Notes: generated from the letters alone by a model not told the origin. A DNA stretch of 64,000 bases from DOZZ01 sp963792655 (GCA_963792655.1 CAWBWU010000003.1:186001-250000), one strand, 5' to 3'. Shown: positions 26,998 to 37,114, counted from the stretch's first letter. Program-made: numbers and translations.

Positions 26998-27837
26998 CTA
27001 AAGTGCTTCCGCAATGAACCTGTCCATCGCGGCAGAAGTGTCGTAGAACTGCTGGTCTGGTGCGAAGCGATAGCGTGCCTCCATTTCGGCGATAATCCAG
27101 CCGTCGTAGCCGACTTTCCGGAACGCCTGACGAATGGCGGGCCAGTCGTTGTCGCCCAGAAACAGGTTCGTATAGACGCTTTGGTTACCGGAGCGTCCCC
27201 GATGCTTGAGCACGTCTTTGACATGAACGCGAGTGATCCGCGGCCCGTGAATCTCGATCCATTGCTCCGCAAATCCGGTGTCGTGGATATTGCCGACATC
27301 CAGGTGCAACCCCACCCAGGGACTGTTGACCGTGTCGAGAAACACCGAGAACTCCCGCGGGCTGATAAGGAATCGCTGTTCCGAGTTACAGTTCTCGCAG
27401 CCGATGTGAACCTTGGCGGCCTTCGCTTTTTCAGACAACCTGCCAAGCGACTCCAGGCACCTCTGATAAACCTCATTGTAGTGATTTTCCTGCGTCACCA
27501 CGCCAGCCACAATCAGAATGGCATCGGTGCCGAGGATCTGGCAGGCTTCGATCTGCCGCTCCACGTGCTGAATCCCCAGCGCTCGGACCTTGGGATCGCG
27601 CGCGGCGATGTTCTGATCCCAGTCGAGACTGTTGGACACGTTGGACACGGCCAGGCCGGCATTGTCGATCTTGCGTCGAAGCTCCCGGATCTGGCTGTCC
27701 GTGGTTCCCATCTTGAACCACTCAGTCTCGCCAAGCCACATTTCAACGCCGTCGAAGTGGGCTGACTTGATCAAGTCGAGCCCCTTCTCGAACGTCCAGC
27801 CCTTAGGAATCATGTTGTCGCCGATCGATTTCTTCAC
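26998..27837 (-). CDS. sugar phosphate isomerase/epimerase-like TIM barrel
   Basis: A 279-residue protein of the xylose-isomerase-like TIM-barrel (AP endonuclease 2) family. FDGVEMWLGE marks the first strand with its Glu; GCENCNSEQRF, GLHLDVGNIHDTG and IAEMEARY supply the expected metal-binding residues. No signal peptide. Such enzymes interconvert keto- and aldo-sugars or act on inositol derivatives. Its partner downstream is an exported GATase-like protein. The substrate is not deducible. Confidence 0.85.
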   Translation of the reverse strand: MKKSIGDNMIPKGWTFEKGLDLIKSAHFDGVEMWLGETEWFKMGTTDSQIRELRRKIDNAGLAVSNVSNSLDWDQNIAARDPKVRALGIQHVERQIEACQILGTDAILIVAGVVTQENHYNEVYQRCLESLGRLSEKAKAAKVHIGCENCNSEQRFLISPREFSVFLDTVNSPWVGLHLDVGNIHDTGFAEQWIEIHGPRITRVHVKDVLKHRGRSGNQSVYTNLFLGDNDWPAIRQAFRKVGYDGWIIAEMEARYRFAPDQQFYDTSAAMDRFIAEAL

Positions 27838-28089
27838 CGTAGATACCTTCCGCTGTTTGTGACTATTAACGAGTAAAGCATCTTCTTTAAGTTCAGGATG
27901 CCCAGGCCGTGCCGCCCAAATCGCATGTGATATCCGCGGCGGTATTCAAGAGTCCAACGGAGGGGAGCGCAGCATGACTGATTTCTTGACAATCTTCAGA
28001 AGGTGCTTCGCCGCTCTGATTTTGTCGCCCTCCCTTGGCGCCTCAAACGGGACTAGCCCTGACAGTCCGTCGTAGCCGATTACTTCACG

Positions 28090-28285
28090 ACTTTGGTGCT
28101 ACTTGTACAAGATCTACTGAGCGCCAGGCAGGAGAGGTTGGAATCGTCGTCGGAAACTGCTACTTGTTTCAATGCGCCGGTCGCAGCATTCATTGCGAAC
28201 AGGTAAATACCCGCTCAGCGCCCCGCGCTTCCTTCCGGACCTAGTGGCGACCTATACGTGCCCACGTACAGCAGGACGGACCCGG
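28090..28285 (-). pseudogene. degraded lactonase (beta-propeller) remnant in a 725-bp gap
   Basis: The stretch 27838-28563 has no intact gene. On its minus strand the sequence reads LLYVGTYRSPLGPEG, a stop, then AGIYLFAMNAATGALKQV and SNLSCLALS before falling apart. This matches the first blades of the 6-phosphogluconolactonase/YbhE lactonase family (LYVGTY ... GIY ... ATG.L). An internal TGA and loss of the FLYAVNE segment show decay. Confidence 0.6.
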
Positions 28286-28563
28286 CCGTGCGCCTGCACT
28301 TTACCGGCTTTGCCCTAAAAAGCTCCTGGCAGCGCCGATCGGGACACCCGTCACGAAAGCGCGGCGCGAAGACCCGCGCGGAACGAACATCGATGGTAGT
28401 GGCATTGCCTCATCGAGACGATAGCCTACCTGCAATTTCCAGAGTTGTTTTTAGCGTCCGGGAGTACTGCAGAGCGGTATTCGGACGACGATAACCGACC
28501 GCGGGAGGATCTTCAGCGTGTGAACTATATTGAAGATCGGTTCTGGTGCTTTCCCTACTTGTC

Positions 28564-30672
28564 ATGAATTCTCGCGTAATCATCCTTGGCATACTGACCG
28601 TTGTTCTTTTCCATGGCCAAACAGACTGGCCGACGTTCGGGCACGACCCGGGGGCCGCACGGTTTTCACCCCTGAAACAAATCCAAACGGGAAACGTCGA
28701 CCACCTGCAACGTGCGTGGACATTCCACACGGGCAAGCCTGGTTCAGAGGGAATTCCGATCGTCGTGAACGGCGTAATGTACGTCACCGCCGCGAACGGC
28801 ATTTTTGCGCTCGAGCCGGAAACGGGCAAACAAATCTGGCATTACGAAGCGACTCAGGTCGCCTTACGCGGTCTGGCCTACTGGCCAGGCAACGGGTCAG
28901 TGCATGCCCGCGTCTTTGCAGGAGTAAAGAACGGCATGATTGCCCTCGATGTCACCACAGGCAAGCCGGCTCCGGGGTTCGGGACAGAAGGCTTGCTCAA
29001 CCTGAAAGAGGGAGTATTAGGCGGTCTGCCAGATGCGCGTTTCGCACTGCAGTCCCCACCCGCTGTCTACAAGAACCTTGTGATCACCGGCAGCTCGAAT
29101 GGAGAAGGGAGACCCACGGCGGGCGCATACGGTGATGTGCGCGCCTGGGACGCTGTAACGGGCAAGCTTGTCTGGACATTTCACACGGTCCCACGCCCCG
29201 GTGAACCCGGGTACGAGACCTGGCCGCCGAACGCCTGGAAAAATCGCTCCGGTACTAACGCATGGGGGCTTCTCAGCCTGGACGCGGAACGCGGGATTCT
29301 CTACGTTCCCCTCGGCGCGCCGACCTCGGATTTTTACGGTGCCGACCGTCATGGCGACGGTCTGTATGGAAACTGCCTGGTCGCGCTCGATATTGCAACG
29401 GGCAAGCTGCGGTGGTATCAGCAACTGGTGCATCACGATCTTTGGGACTTCGATCCAGCAGCAGCGCCAATCTTGTTCGATGCGGTGCGGGACGGGCGAA
29501 AAGTACCTGCGGTCGCACAGATCACCAAGATGGGCCTTCTGTTCAGCTTCGATCGCGTGACAGGCAAGCCGCTCTACGGTATGGAGGAGCGCCCCGTGCC
29601 ACAAAGCACCGTGCCAGGGGAAAAGACAGCCGCTACTCAGCCGTTTCCATTGAAGCCGCCCCCTCTATCTCGCACCGAATTCAAGAAGGAAGAGATCTAC
29701 GACCGTACGCCGGAACAGGCTGCTTTCTGTCGTGATTTATTCGACCGCAACCAGATGCAAATCGGACAGCTGTACACGCCTCTCGGTCTCGAAGGGAATG
29801 TGCTGACATTTCCGAGCACCCTTGGGGGTGGTGGATGGGGCGGATTATCCAACGATCCCTCTCTCGGTTACCTTTTTACGAACGTCAACAACCTGGGACA
29901 GTGGGGACACATGGAGAAGAAAGTGGATCCTGTAACTGGAACCGTCGAATATATAAGAACTTCGTCCTACGGTACATACGCTCGTTTCTGGAACCGCGAG
30001 ACGATGATTCCCTGCACAAATCCGCCCTTCGGAGAATTGGTTGCTGTGGATACCCGAACAGGGGATATCGCGTGGCGCGCGACGCTCGGAATTATCCCTG
30101 CGCTCGAAGCGATGGGCATTAAAAACACAGGCGCACCGAGTCTGGGCGGAAGCATCGCGACTGCTGGAGGGCTGGTCTTTATCGCTGCCACGAACGACAG
30201 CCGTTTCCGCGCATTCGAATCAAGGACAGGCCGTCTGCTATGGGACCAGCCCATTGACGCCAACGGACACACGATCCCGATCACTTACCTTGGCAAGGAC
30301 GGCAGGCAGTATGTCGCTATCATGGCCGGCGGTGGCGGCGGGTATTTCGGTGGCGTGCCGAGCGATAGCGTAATCGCGTTCGCGCTCAGCGAAACGCGCG
30401 CGCCGGTCTCAAGGGCTACTGTGACCCGCATCGAGACAAGACCATCTGTGGAACCACCGGCTCCGGCAGTCCTGCCACAAGGGAGCGGCCGGATGTTAGT
30501 TCAACGTACATGCGGCGGCCCTTGCCATAGCATTGAGACCGTCACCGGAATCCGCCGCAATCGGGTAGCCTGGGCGGCCATAGTGGATACCATGATTGCC
30601 CGCGGAGCTACCGCGAAAGACAGTGAGGTAAAGACGATCGTCGATTACCTCGCGAAGCACTTCGGTACTTAG
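28564..30672 (+). CDS. PQQ-dependent dehydrogenase with C-terminal cytochrome c-like domain
   Basis: A periplasmic quinoprotein of about 702 residues that should oxidise an alcohol or sugar with pyrroloquinoline quinone. A signal peptide (MNSRVIILGILTVVLFHGQ) precedes an eight-bladed propeller with typical blade ends (NGIFALEPETGKQIWHYEA, ALDIATGKLRWYQQLVHHDLWDFD, FEARTGRLLWD-like segments). The last 65 residues form a helical cytochrome-like domain with CGGPCH, a C-x3-C-H heme motif instead of C-x2-C-H. The ATG at 28564 is preferred over the GTG at 28546. Electrons would pass from PQQ to the attached heme, if it is loaded. Confidence 0.85.
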   Translation: MNSRVIILGILTVVLFHGQTDWPTFGHDPGAARFSPLKQIQTGNVDHLQRAWTFHTGKPGSEGIPIVVNGVMYVTAANGIFALEPETGKQIWHYEATQVALRGLAYWPGNGSVHARVFAGVKNGMIALDVTTGKPAPGFGTEGLLNLKEGVLGGLPDARFALQSPPAVYKNLVITGSSNGEGRPTAGAYGDVRAWDAVTGKLVWTFHTVPRPGEPGYETWPPNAWKNRSGTNAWGLLSLDAERGILYVPLGAPTSDFYGADRHGDGLYGNCLVALDIATGKLRWYQQLVHHDLWDFDPAAAPILFDAVRDGRKVPAVAQITKMGLLFSFDRVTGKPLYGMEERPVPQSTVPGEKTAATQPFPLKPPPLSRTEFKKEEIYDRTPEQAAFCRDLFDRNQMQIGQLYTPLGLEGNVLTFPSTLGGGGWGGLSNDPSLGYLFTNVNNLGQWGHMEKKVDPVTGTVEYIRTSSYGTYARFWNRETMIPCTNPPFGELVAVDTRTGDIAWRATLGIIPALEAMGIKNTGAPSLGGSIATAGGLVFIAATNDSRFRAFESRTGRLLWDQPIDANGHTIPITYLGKDGRQYVAIMAGGGGGYFGGVPSDSVIAFALSETRAPVSRATVTRIETRPSVEPPAPAVLPQGSGRMLVQRTCGGPCHSIETVTGIRRNRVAWAAIVDTMIARGATAKDSEVKTIVDYLAKHFGT

Positions 30673-30700
30673 CAGAAAGCTCTGCAAGTCCTTGATGACG

Positions 30701-31387
30701 TCACTCCAGCCGCAGTGTCCCAAACGATTCTGGCGAATGGAAGGAAGCTTTCATCGGGGGGCGCCAGGCAATCAGTACGCGGCTTTTCGGCGGTCCTTGT
30801 GCTCTGTAAAAATTGGCTCGAAGCTCCTCGCCTTTGTGCGGCGGAGTTGCCTGCAGAGCTTTCCAGGGAATGCGCATCTCTGCATACCAGACGTGATTTG
30901 TGGCATCGATCCGGGCAGTGTGCGTGAACCCTGAATTCCACTTCCACCCGTCTTCGTGATTGGGCTTGTTGAGATCGATGTCAAGATCAACCCATTCGCC
31001 TCGTGGCGAAACTTCAAATTCTTTGTAACGCCGGATGTTCTGAAAATCGGTTCCCAGGAAGGCTTCTGCAACATCCCAATCCCATAACCCAAAGGTCTCT
31101 TGAGCAGCCGTTCCCTTCGGTTTGAGCCACATTTCCTGATAAGGGCATTCCATCAATAGGTATAGGTTTTGGTTAGTCCATCGCGAATGAACCACTGTTC
31201 GGTGTCCCGGCACGACATGAGCGAAGCTATCCCGATCAGCGATAACGGTGCCGCTGTGCTTCCAGAACTCCGCAGTCGGATCCAGGCCACCGCCCTCGTG
31301 AGCTGAGTAAACGCTCCGCACGACGTCCTGGCCTGCGGATCCCTCGATCGCCAGCAATGCGACTGTCACAATTTGAACTATCGTCAT
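30701..31387 (-). CDS. exported CBM9-like carbohydrate-binding protein
   Basis: A 228-residue secreted protein: a hydrophobic signal, then a single beta-sandwich related to the family 9 carbohydrate-binding fold (VVHSRWTNQNLYLLMECPY, ETFGLWDWDVAEAFLG, YAEMRIPWKAL, ANFYRAQGPP and ending ESFGTLRLE). Homologues are common in Acidobacteria and bind sugars or sit in polysaccharide-use loci. AGGTG lies 7 nt before the second ATG (31387), so I choose that over 31393. It is convergent with the PQQ gene. Confidence 0.75.
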   Translation of the reverse strand: MTIVQIVTVALLAIEGSAGQDVVRSVYSAHEGGGLDPTAEFWKHSGTVIADRDSFAHVVPGHRTVVHSRWTNQNLYLLMECPYQEMWLKPKGTAAQETFGLWDWDVAEAFLGTDFQNIRRYKEFEVSPRGEWVDLDIDLNKPNHEDGWKWNSGFTHTARIDATNHVWYAEMRIPWKALQATPPHKGEELRANFYRAQGPPKSRVLIAWRPPMKASFHSPESFGTLRLE

Positions 31388-31403
31388 ACCCATTCACCTA
31401 TAT

Positions 31404-31420
31404 AACAGAACGAAAACAAT
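31404..31420 (-). promoter_or_regulatory. candidate DeoR-type operator upstream of the CBM9-like gene
   Basis: The minus strand reads ATTGTTTTCGTTCTGTT, close to the TTTSTTTTGGTT core seen at 38.3 and 43.9 kb. It lies 17 nt upstream of the CBM9-like gene start. This is the weakest of the five sites. The rest of the 31421-31644 gap shows nothing I can support. Confidence 0.3.
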
Positions 31421-31644
31421 ACCTAAGATAAGATGCTTCCAACGTAAACGGCCCATGAATCTTGTCAGCAGACTCGTCTTCTTTTCAACCCGTCCTCATC
31501 GCGGCCTCGCTGATTCCGTGCGTCGCCACGACGATCCTGGTGACCATGGTCAGGGCACCCAGACGTAACGATGCCTCTCCATTGCTCTTGAAGTTTTAGC
31601 CGAGTCGTTTAGAGTCTGGCTTCTTCGATTCCGGTTTGCAGGTT

Positions 31645-32436
31645 TCAAACAGCCGTGACGGCAACGCCGCGTTTTTCGAGACCCGCGATCATCTCCGCGG
31701 AAGCACGGGAATCTGTGATCAGGCAATGTACGTCCTCGATCGGCCCGATGCGAGAGACGCTGCGGCGTCCCAGTTTTGTTGAGTCAGCCACCACGGTCAC
31801 CTCGCGAGCCACGCGCATCATCACGCTATTCAGCTGGGCTTCGAAAACGTCAGGAGTTGAGGGTCCGTGTTCCGAATCGATTCCGTCAACACCAAGAAAC
31901 AGCCGGTCGGCGTGCATGGTACGCAACATGACTTCGGCGTGTGGCCCCACAAACGAATAAGAAACCGGGCGCAAGATGCCGCCCAACATGAACAGCGTAA
32001 TGCCAGGCGCTTCGGCCAGTTCCGTTGCGATGTTCAGAGCATTCGTAATAATGGTCAATGGCTGCACTTGCAGCGCCTTCAACTTCCGCGCAACCTCAGC
32101 AGTGGTGGTGCCGGAATCCAAAATCACGATCTCGTTGGGACGCACCCGCCCTGCGGCTTCGGCGGCAATTCGCAGTTTCTCTTTATGTTGTAGAGCGGCT
32201 TTCAGGCGGAGTGGGAAATCCTGTGTCACCTCGTGACGCCGCACTCCTCCACCGTGCGAACGAATGATAGTGCTCATCGCCGCCAGCGCGTCCAGATCGC
32301 CCCTGGCCGTTACCGCAGAAATTTTGAAGTCGCGCACCAGCTCTTCCAGCGTGATCTGACCATTGCGCTCGATCAGCTCGAGGGTCTTGCGCCGCCGCTC
32401 TTCTGCCAGCAGTCGTGTTTTTTTGATGACCGCCAT
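31645..32436 (-). CDS. DeoR/GlpR-family transcriptional regulator
   Basis: A 263-residue repressor-type regulator. The N-terminal winged HTH spans about 14-65 (KTLELIERNGQITLEELVRDF, SAVTARGDLDAL, HGGGVRR). The C-terminal effector domain has the sugar-phosphate-binding signatures ILDSGTTTAEVA, NALNIATEL and DRLFLGVDGID, then VVADSTKLGRRS. DeoR members bind phosphorylated sugars such as those from aminosugar or ketose catabolism. It is divergent from the TonB receptor gene, with a repeated motif between them, and carbohydrate genes follow for 20 kb, so it probably controls this locus and itself. Confidence 0.92.
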   Translation of the reverse strand: MAVIKKTRLLAEERRRKTLELIERNGQITLEELVRDFKISAVTARGDLDALAAMSTIIRSHGGGVRRHEVTQDFPLRLKAALQHKEKLRIAAEAAGRVRPNEIVILDSGTTTAEVARKLKALQVQPLTIITNALNIATELAEAPGITLFMLGGILRPVSYSFVGPHAEVMLRTMHADRLFLGVDGIDSEHGPSTPDVFEAQLNSVMMRVAREVTVVADSTKLGRRSVSRIGPIEDVHCLITDSRASAEMIAGLEKRGVAVTAV

Positions 32437-32462
32437 CGTTTACGTCCCCAGCCGATTGGACA

Positions 32463-32518
32463 GTGTAACAAAGCAGCGCCCATCTGTTAGGAACTTTGTG
32501 TTACTTTGTTTTGCTTGC
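32463..32518. promoter_or_regulatory. candidate operator between DeoR gene and TonB receptor gene
   Basis: Contains GTAACAAAG at 32465 and, further on, ACTTTGTG at 32493 and TTACTTTGTTTTGCTTGC at 32501-32518; two ACTTTGT units lie 10 bp apart on the same face. The last 18-mer matches 16 of 18 positions of the site upstream of the SIS gene. Placement in the divergent region is right for autoregulation plus receptor control. Confidence 0.55.
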
Positions 32519-32594
32519 GGTTGGTTGCCTTTCTATTTTGCGGTGTGATAGAAAAGACAGCTAATAAGTTCTCGCTGTTTGCAGAAGGAGATCC

Positions 32595-35500
32595 ATGTTC
32601 AACTCACGCTGGTTCGTCACCTTTTTATTGAGTTTGTGTCTCAGCGTCACGGCGTTTGGGCAGGGCACTGATTTAGGCACGATTCGCGGAACCGTGACCG
32701 ATATGACCGGTGGGGTGGTTCCCAATGCCAAGGTCAAAGTTACTGATGTGGACACGAATATCTCGCGGGACGCGGATACCAACGGCTCAGGCGGCTACGA
32801 AATCTCCGGCCTGCGTCCGGGCAATTACCGGGTCACGGTTTCAGCGCCCGGTTTTTCCTCTGAGCAGATTGGGGGCGTTCAACTGACTGGCAGCGCCACG
32901 GCCAGCGCCAACGCCGTGCTGAAGGTTGGTCAATCCAGCGAGACCATTTCGGTAACCGCAGAGTCCCCCGTGATTCATACCGAGGACCAAACCATCAGTC
33001 AGACCCTGGACTCGAAAGCCGTGACGCTGTTGCCGCGCGATAGCCGGGACGTCTACTCGTTCCTTTACCTCAACCCGAACATTACGCAAGGTGCGAGTGA
33101 CGGCGAGTTCAAGTTCATCGGAGCGCAGAGCTATGGAGCGAATTTCTCTCTCGATGGCCAGCGCTCAAATGGCGGAATCTTCGGCAGCCCCACTGCCAGC
33201 GAGCCATCCATCGAAGCCGTCGGCGAAATCAACGTCATGTCGAACGACTTCAGCGCGGAGTATGCCGGCATCGCCAACATCCGAATCACTACGAAGCGCG
33301 GGACCTCGGCCTATCACGGATCGATTTTCTACGACAACAAGAATTCGGCGCTGGCTGCGTGGACGCTGCAGGATAAGATCGGCGAGGCTGATTTCGCGCC
33401 AAGCGCGTTTCTGCAGAAATATCCCAATCCGTTTTTCAATATCAATGACCTGGGTGCCTCGTTGGGAGGACCGGTCAAGCTTCCCAAGCTCAGAAACAAC
33501 ACCTGGTTCTTCATGTCGTATGAGCGTGACTGGACCGCCACACCGGCCAGTCTGAGTTCCAACACGCTGCCGCATCCTTCTCTCTGGGTTGGCGATTTTT
33601 CCAAACTAAACACGTCCGCGAAACCGCACGTTCCGGCGTCCGTAACGTTGACGCCAGCCGAAATCGCGCAATACACGGTAGACGGCAATGGCAAGCAGTT
33701 CAATCAGATTCCCCCGCGCTTGCTGAACCCCACTGTACAGAAGCTGATCAGCCTCTACTTCCCGCCGATTGGACTTTCGGCACCCTTCAATCCAGCGAAC
33801 GGGCGCATCCCCAATTACCAGACGCTGCTCGGGTCTCTCAGCGTTCAGGATCTGGGAACCCTGCGGCTCGATCACGACTTCTCCACCAGAGACCGCGTTT
33901 ACGCCGTCTACAACGGATCAGGGCTGGGTGCGAACGGATCGTCATTCGTGCAGGCGCCCTATACTGGCTTAGGTTTGCGCAAGACCGACCGCCAGAACCA
34001 CACCGTTTCCCTCTCTTACACGCGCGTCATCACTCCGGCTTTGATCAATGAAGCGCGAGGCGGATTGAACCGGCAACAGCTTCTGACCCACAGCAACACC
34101 ACACTGAACGGCTTCCTCTCCAGCGTCGGCTTCAATGCGGACGACGTCGCGGCTTACGATAGCGTCATCGGAGGCTTCGCGGGCTCCACCCAGGGCCATC
34201 CGGCTATCAACTTCAGCGGAACCTTTGCAACCTTCGGGAACGGAGGCCGCAATACTTTTCGGCCGCTCGATCAGAACCTGAACACGTTCGGCGACACGTT
34301 GACCTGGGTCAAGGGCCGGCATAACGTCCGCGGCGGTGCTGACTTCGTGCGCAATGCGGCCGTAGACGGATTCGCGCTGAACCGCGGAAACCCTCGCGGG
34401 GCGATTACCTATGCCGGGAGATTGACTGACCCATTCGCGAATTTCCTGATCGGCCTGCCGCCCACCAGTGTCAGCTACGTGGCGCAGCCCCGGCCGCCGA
34501 TGGATGTGACGAACTGGGAGACCGGCTACTTCGTTCAGGATGATTGGAAAGTCACGCCTCGCCTGACGGTTAATCTGGGACTTCGCTATGAGCTGATCAC
34601 TCCCTTCGTCGACAGAAATGATCTGCTGGCCAACTTCGACCCGGACTATAAAAACCCCTCGACGGGCCAGCTCGGGCGCTTCGTACTTCCTTCAGCCAAG
34701 ACCTTGAAGTATCTGGATCAGCGCATTATCAACTTCGGATACGTGCTCGCGGCCGACTCCGGGCTTGGCGTGGGGCGTGGCCTGGTGAGACTGGATAAAA
34801 CCAACTTCGCACCACGCGTCGGCGCGGCCTGGCGGGTTACGGATCGCATGGTGCTTCGTGGTGGTTACGGTATCTACTATCCGACATCGGCGGCGCAAGG
34901 CATTCGCGACCCGATCGCCACCAATCCATTCAACCAATCGTTGACCAAGCGCTCGTCCGCTTCCAGCCCGTTGCAGGGCTGGCCCAGCGACACGCAACAC
35001 GGCATCAGTCCCGTGTCTGGCGGAACAACCCTGGGATTTGGAAACACACCCGCCGTGAATGTGGTCCCGTTCGATCTCCATCAGCCGAAAATTCAACAGT
35101 GGAACGCGACTGTCGAGCGCGAACTGGGATGGAACACTTCGGTGCGGCTATCTTATCTGGGCACGTACATGTCCGGCCTGATCGCGGGCGTCGATCTCAA
35201 TGAGCTGAAGCCGAGCAATACTCCTTTCGGAACCACGACCGGCGATGGCACCACAATCTGCGACCCGGTGAACGCCGGGAACTGTGACTATTCACCGCAG
35301 GACCTTGCGCGTTACCGCTTCCCCGCCCTCGGCGATTATGTGTTGAGCTATGGCAATTTCGGCCACGGAAAAACCAACGCGTTCCAGGCCGAAGTGAACC
35401 GGCGCTTCACATCAGGACTGATGTTCATGTTCAGCTATACCTATCTGGACCAGAAGTCGACCGGGCTTGACACCGGCAACTCCAGCCTTGGCGGCATTAC

Positions 35501-36257
35501 CTACAACCCGTTCCTGCCGAACAATGACTACGGCACCGAATCGTTTGTTTCGAAGCATCGCGTAGTGGCCTACGGGATTTACGATCTGCCGGTCGGGCGT
35601 ACGCGTCGCTTTGGGTCCGGAATGTCGAAGTGGGCGGATCTTGCGATCGGCGGCTGGCAGACCACCTTCAATATGTTCGCGAAATCTGGCACCGGGTTCA
35701 CCCCGTACTGGGTCTGTGACAACTGCGGGCCGACCTTCCCCGGCAACATCGCGGTAGGTTCCGCGGATGCGGTAGGCGACTTCGGTAACGAGCCGTCGTT
35801 CCGGCCCATCGTGCTGAACAAAAACTACAACAAGCGCAATGGCGATCAGATCTGGGACCCCACGGCGTTCGGTGTGCCGCCCGTCGGCGCGGATCTGTTC
35901 GACAATCCAGCAATTGCGAAGCGCAACCTTCTTTACGGACCCGGCACGATAGGCGTGAATCTTGGGATTCACAAGGATTTCCACTTCACCGATCGAGTGA
36001 GTATGATGCTTGGCGCGGATGCGAATAACGTCTTTAACCATCCGCTGTTCTCGCCCGATTCGAACTACGGAGGCGGCGGTGGCCCGTTCGCCCAGGTGGG
36101 TGACTTCAACATCTCGGTGGACCAGGCGACGGGTAAACTGCTGCCGATTACCGACGTCACGCCGAACCCGGTTTTCGGACGCTTGATCAATAGCTTCAGC
36201 CAGGAAGGTGTCGACAGCCGCCGGACCATTCGCCTGCGACTGCGGATCACGTTCTGA
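32595..36257 (+). CDS. TonB-dependent receptor with carboxypeptidase-regulatory-like domain
   Basis: An outer-membrane receptor of 1220 residues, likely importing an oligosaccharide. A signal peptide ends near residue 22. An Ig-like carboxypeptidase-regulatory domain follows (GTIRGTVTDMTGGVVPNAKV ... YEISGLRPGNYRVTVSAPGF), then a plug (SLDGQRSNGG; EYAGIANIRITTKRGTSAYHG) and a large 22-strand-type barrel ending in GVDSRRTIRLRLRITF with a terminal Phe. AGAAGGAGAT precedes the ATG. This is the expanded acidobacterial 'Oar-like' receptor type. It is the first structural gene of the DeoR-linked locus. Confidence 0.92.
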   Translation: MFNSRWFVTFLLSLCLSVTAFGQGTDLGTIRGTVTDMTGGVVPNAKVKVTDVDTNISRDADTNGSGGYEISGLRPGNYRVTVSAPGFSSEQIGGVQLTGSATASANAVLKVGQSSETISVTAESPVIHTEDQTISQTLDSKAVTLLPRDSRDVYSFLYLNPNITQGASDGEFKFIGAQSYGANFSLDGQRSNGGIFGSPTASEPSIEAVGEINVMSNDFSAEYAGIANIRITTKRGTSAYHGSIFYDNKNSALAAWTLQDKIGEADFAPSAFLQKYPNPFFNINDLGASLGGPVKLPKLRNNTWFFMSYERDWTATPASLSSNTLPHPSLWVGDFSKLNTSAKPHVPASVTLTPAEIAQYTVDGNGKQFNQIPPRLLNPTVQKLISLYFPPIGLSAPFNPANGRIPNYQTLLGSLSVQDLGTLRLDHDFSTRDRVYAVYNGSGLGANGSSFVQAPYTGLGLRKTDRQNHTVSLSYTRVITPALINEARGGLNRQQLLTHSNTTLNGFLSSVGFNADDVAAYDSVIGGFAGSTQGHPAINFSGTFATFGNGGRNTFRPLDQNLNTFGDTLTWVKGRHNVRGGADFVRNAAVDGFALNRGNPRGAITYAGRLTDPFANFLIGLPPTSVSYVAQPRPPMDVTNWETGYFVQDDWKVTPRLTVNLGLRYELITPFVDRNDLLANFDPDYKNPSTGQLGRFVLPSAKTLKYLDQRIINFGYVLAADSGLGVGRGLVRLDKTNFAPRVGAAWRVTDRMVLRGGYGIYYPTSAAQGIRDPIATNPFNQSLTKRSSASSPLQGWPSDTQHGISPVSGGTTLGFGNTPAVNVVPFDLHQPKIQQWNATVERELGWNTSVRLSYLGTYMSGLIAGVDLNELKPSNTPFGTTTGDGTTICDPVNAGNCDYSPQDLARYRFPALGDYVLSYGNFGHGKTNAFQAEVNRRFTSGLMFMFSYTYLDQKSTGLDTGNSSLGGITYNPFLPNNDYGTESFVSKHRVVAYGIYDLPVGRTRRFGSGMSKWADLAIGGWQTTFNMFAKSGTGFTPYWVCDNCGPTFPGNIAVGSADAVGDFGNEPSFRPIVLNKNYNKRNGDQIWDPTAFGVPPVGADLFDNPAIAKRNLLYGPGTIGVNLGIHKDFHFTDRVSMMLGADANNVFNHPLFSPDSNYGGGGGPFAQVGDFNISVDQATGKLLPITDVTPNPVFGRLINSFSQEGVDSRRTIRLRLRITF

Positions 36258-36307
36258 AGACCCGGCTCTGGCTGGTTTTCGCCATCCTCACCACGCTCTG
36301 CTGGGGC

Positions 36308-37114
36308 GTGTGGGGCGCACTGATCGAGATTCCGGAGAAGCACGGTTTCCCCGCCACACTGGGGTATTCGGTCTGGGCGCTGACCATGATCCCCTGCGCG
36401 TTGATCGCGCTGGGACTGCAAAGGTGGAAGCTCGACGGCGGGCGTCGGCAGATTGTGCTGGGCTGTCTTGTGGGGCTCACCGGCGCCACCGGACAGCTAC
36501 TCCTGTTCGAAGCCCTACGGCTCGGGCCCGCCTACCTGGTGTTCCCGATCATTTCGCTGTATCCGGTTCTCACGGTGGCTCTGGCGTACGGTTTGCTGCA
36601 TGAGCGAACCCGGCGCCGCACCTGGACCGGCGTACTGATCTCCTTTCCTGCTATCGCGCTGCTGGCCTATCAACCGCCGGAAAACGTCGGGGCAACATCG
36701 CATTGGTGGCTGGCGCTGGCCGCGATGGTCTTCGTGTTGTGGGGCGTGCAGGCATACGCGATGAAGTTCGCCACCGGTGTGATGTCTGCCGAGAGCCTCT
36801 ACTTCTACATGATGGTGACCGCGGTGGCGCTGATTCCCGGCGCCATTTTCATGACTGACTTCACTCATCCGATCAACTGGGGTCTCAGCGGGCCCGGTGC
36901 AGCGGCGTTGATTCAGATTCTGAATTCGATTGGCGCGTTGATGCTGGTGTACGCCCTGCGTCACGGCAAGGCATTGGTGGTAGTGCCCCTGACCTCACTC
37001 GCGCCGGTCATTACCGTGATCCTGTCTCTGCTGCTGTACAAGCTGGTGCCGCACCCGATCGTGATCACGGGAATCGTGCTGGCTTCGATCGCGATTATTT
37101 TGATGGCTGAGTAA
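36308..37114 (+). CDS. EamA/DMT-superfamily transporter
   Basis: An inner-membrane carrier with about ten hydrophobic segments and two repeated EamA halves (GLTGATGQLLLFEALRLGP ... YPVLTVALAYGLLHERT; GALMLVYALRHGKALVVVPLTSLAPVITVILS). The first usual start is GTG at 36308, but the in-frame codons from 36254 (CTG) encode KTRLWLVFAILTTLCWG, a perfect first membrane segment, so the natural start is probably at 36254, overlapping the receptor stop, with either a CTG start or a base error. It likely moves the sugar or a metabolite into the cytosol. It overlaps the 3' end of the convergent kinase gene. Confidence 0.8.
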   Translation: MWGALIEIPEKHGFPATLGYSVWALTMIPCALIALGLQRWKLDGGRRQIVLGCLVGLTGATGQLLLFEALRLGPAYLVFPIISLYPVLTVALAYGLLHERTRRRTWTGVLISFPAIALLAYQPPENVGATSHWWLALAAMVFVLWGVQAYAMKFATGVMSAESLYFYMMVTAVALIPGAIFMTDFTHPINWGLSGPGAAALIQILNSIGALMLVYALRHGKALVVVPLTSLAPVITVILSLLLYKLVPHPIVITGIVLASIAIILMAE

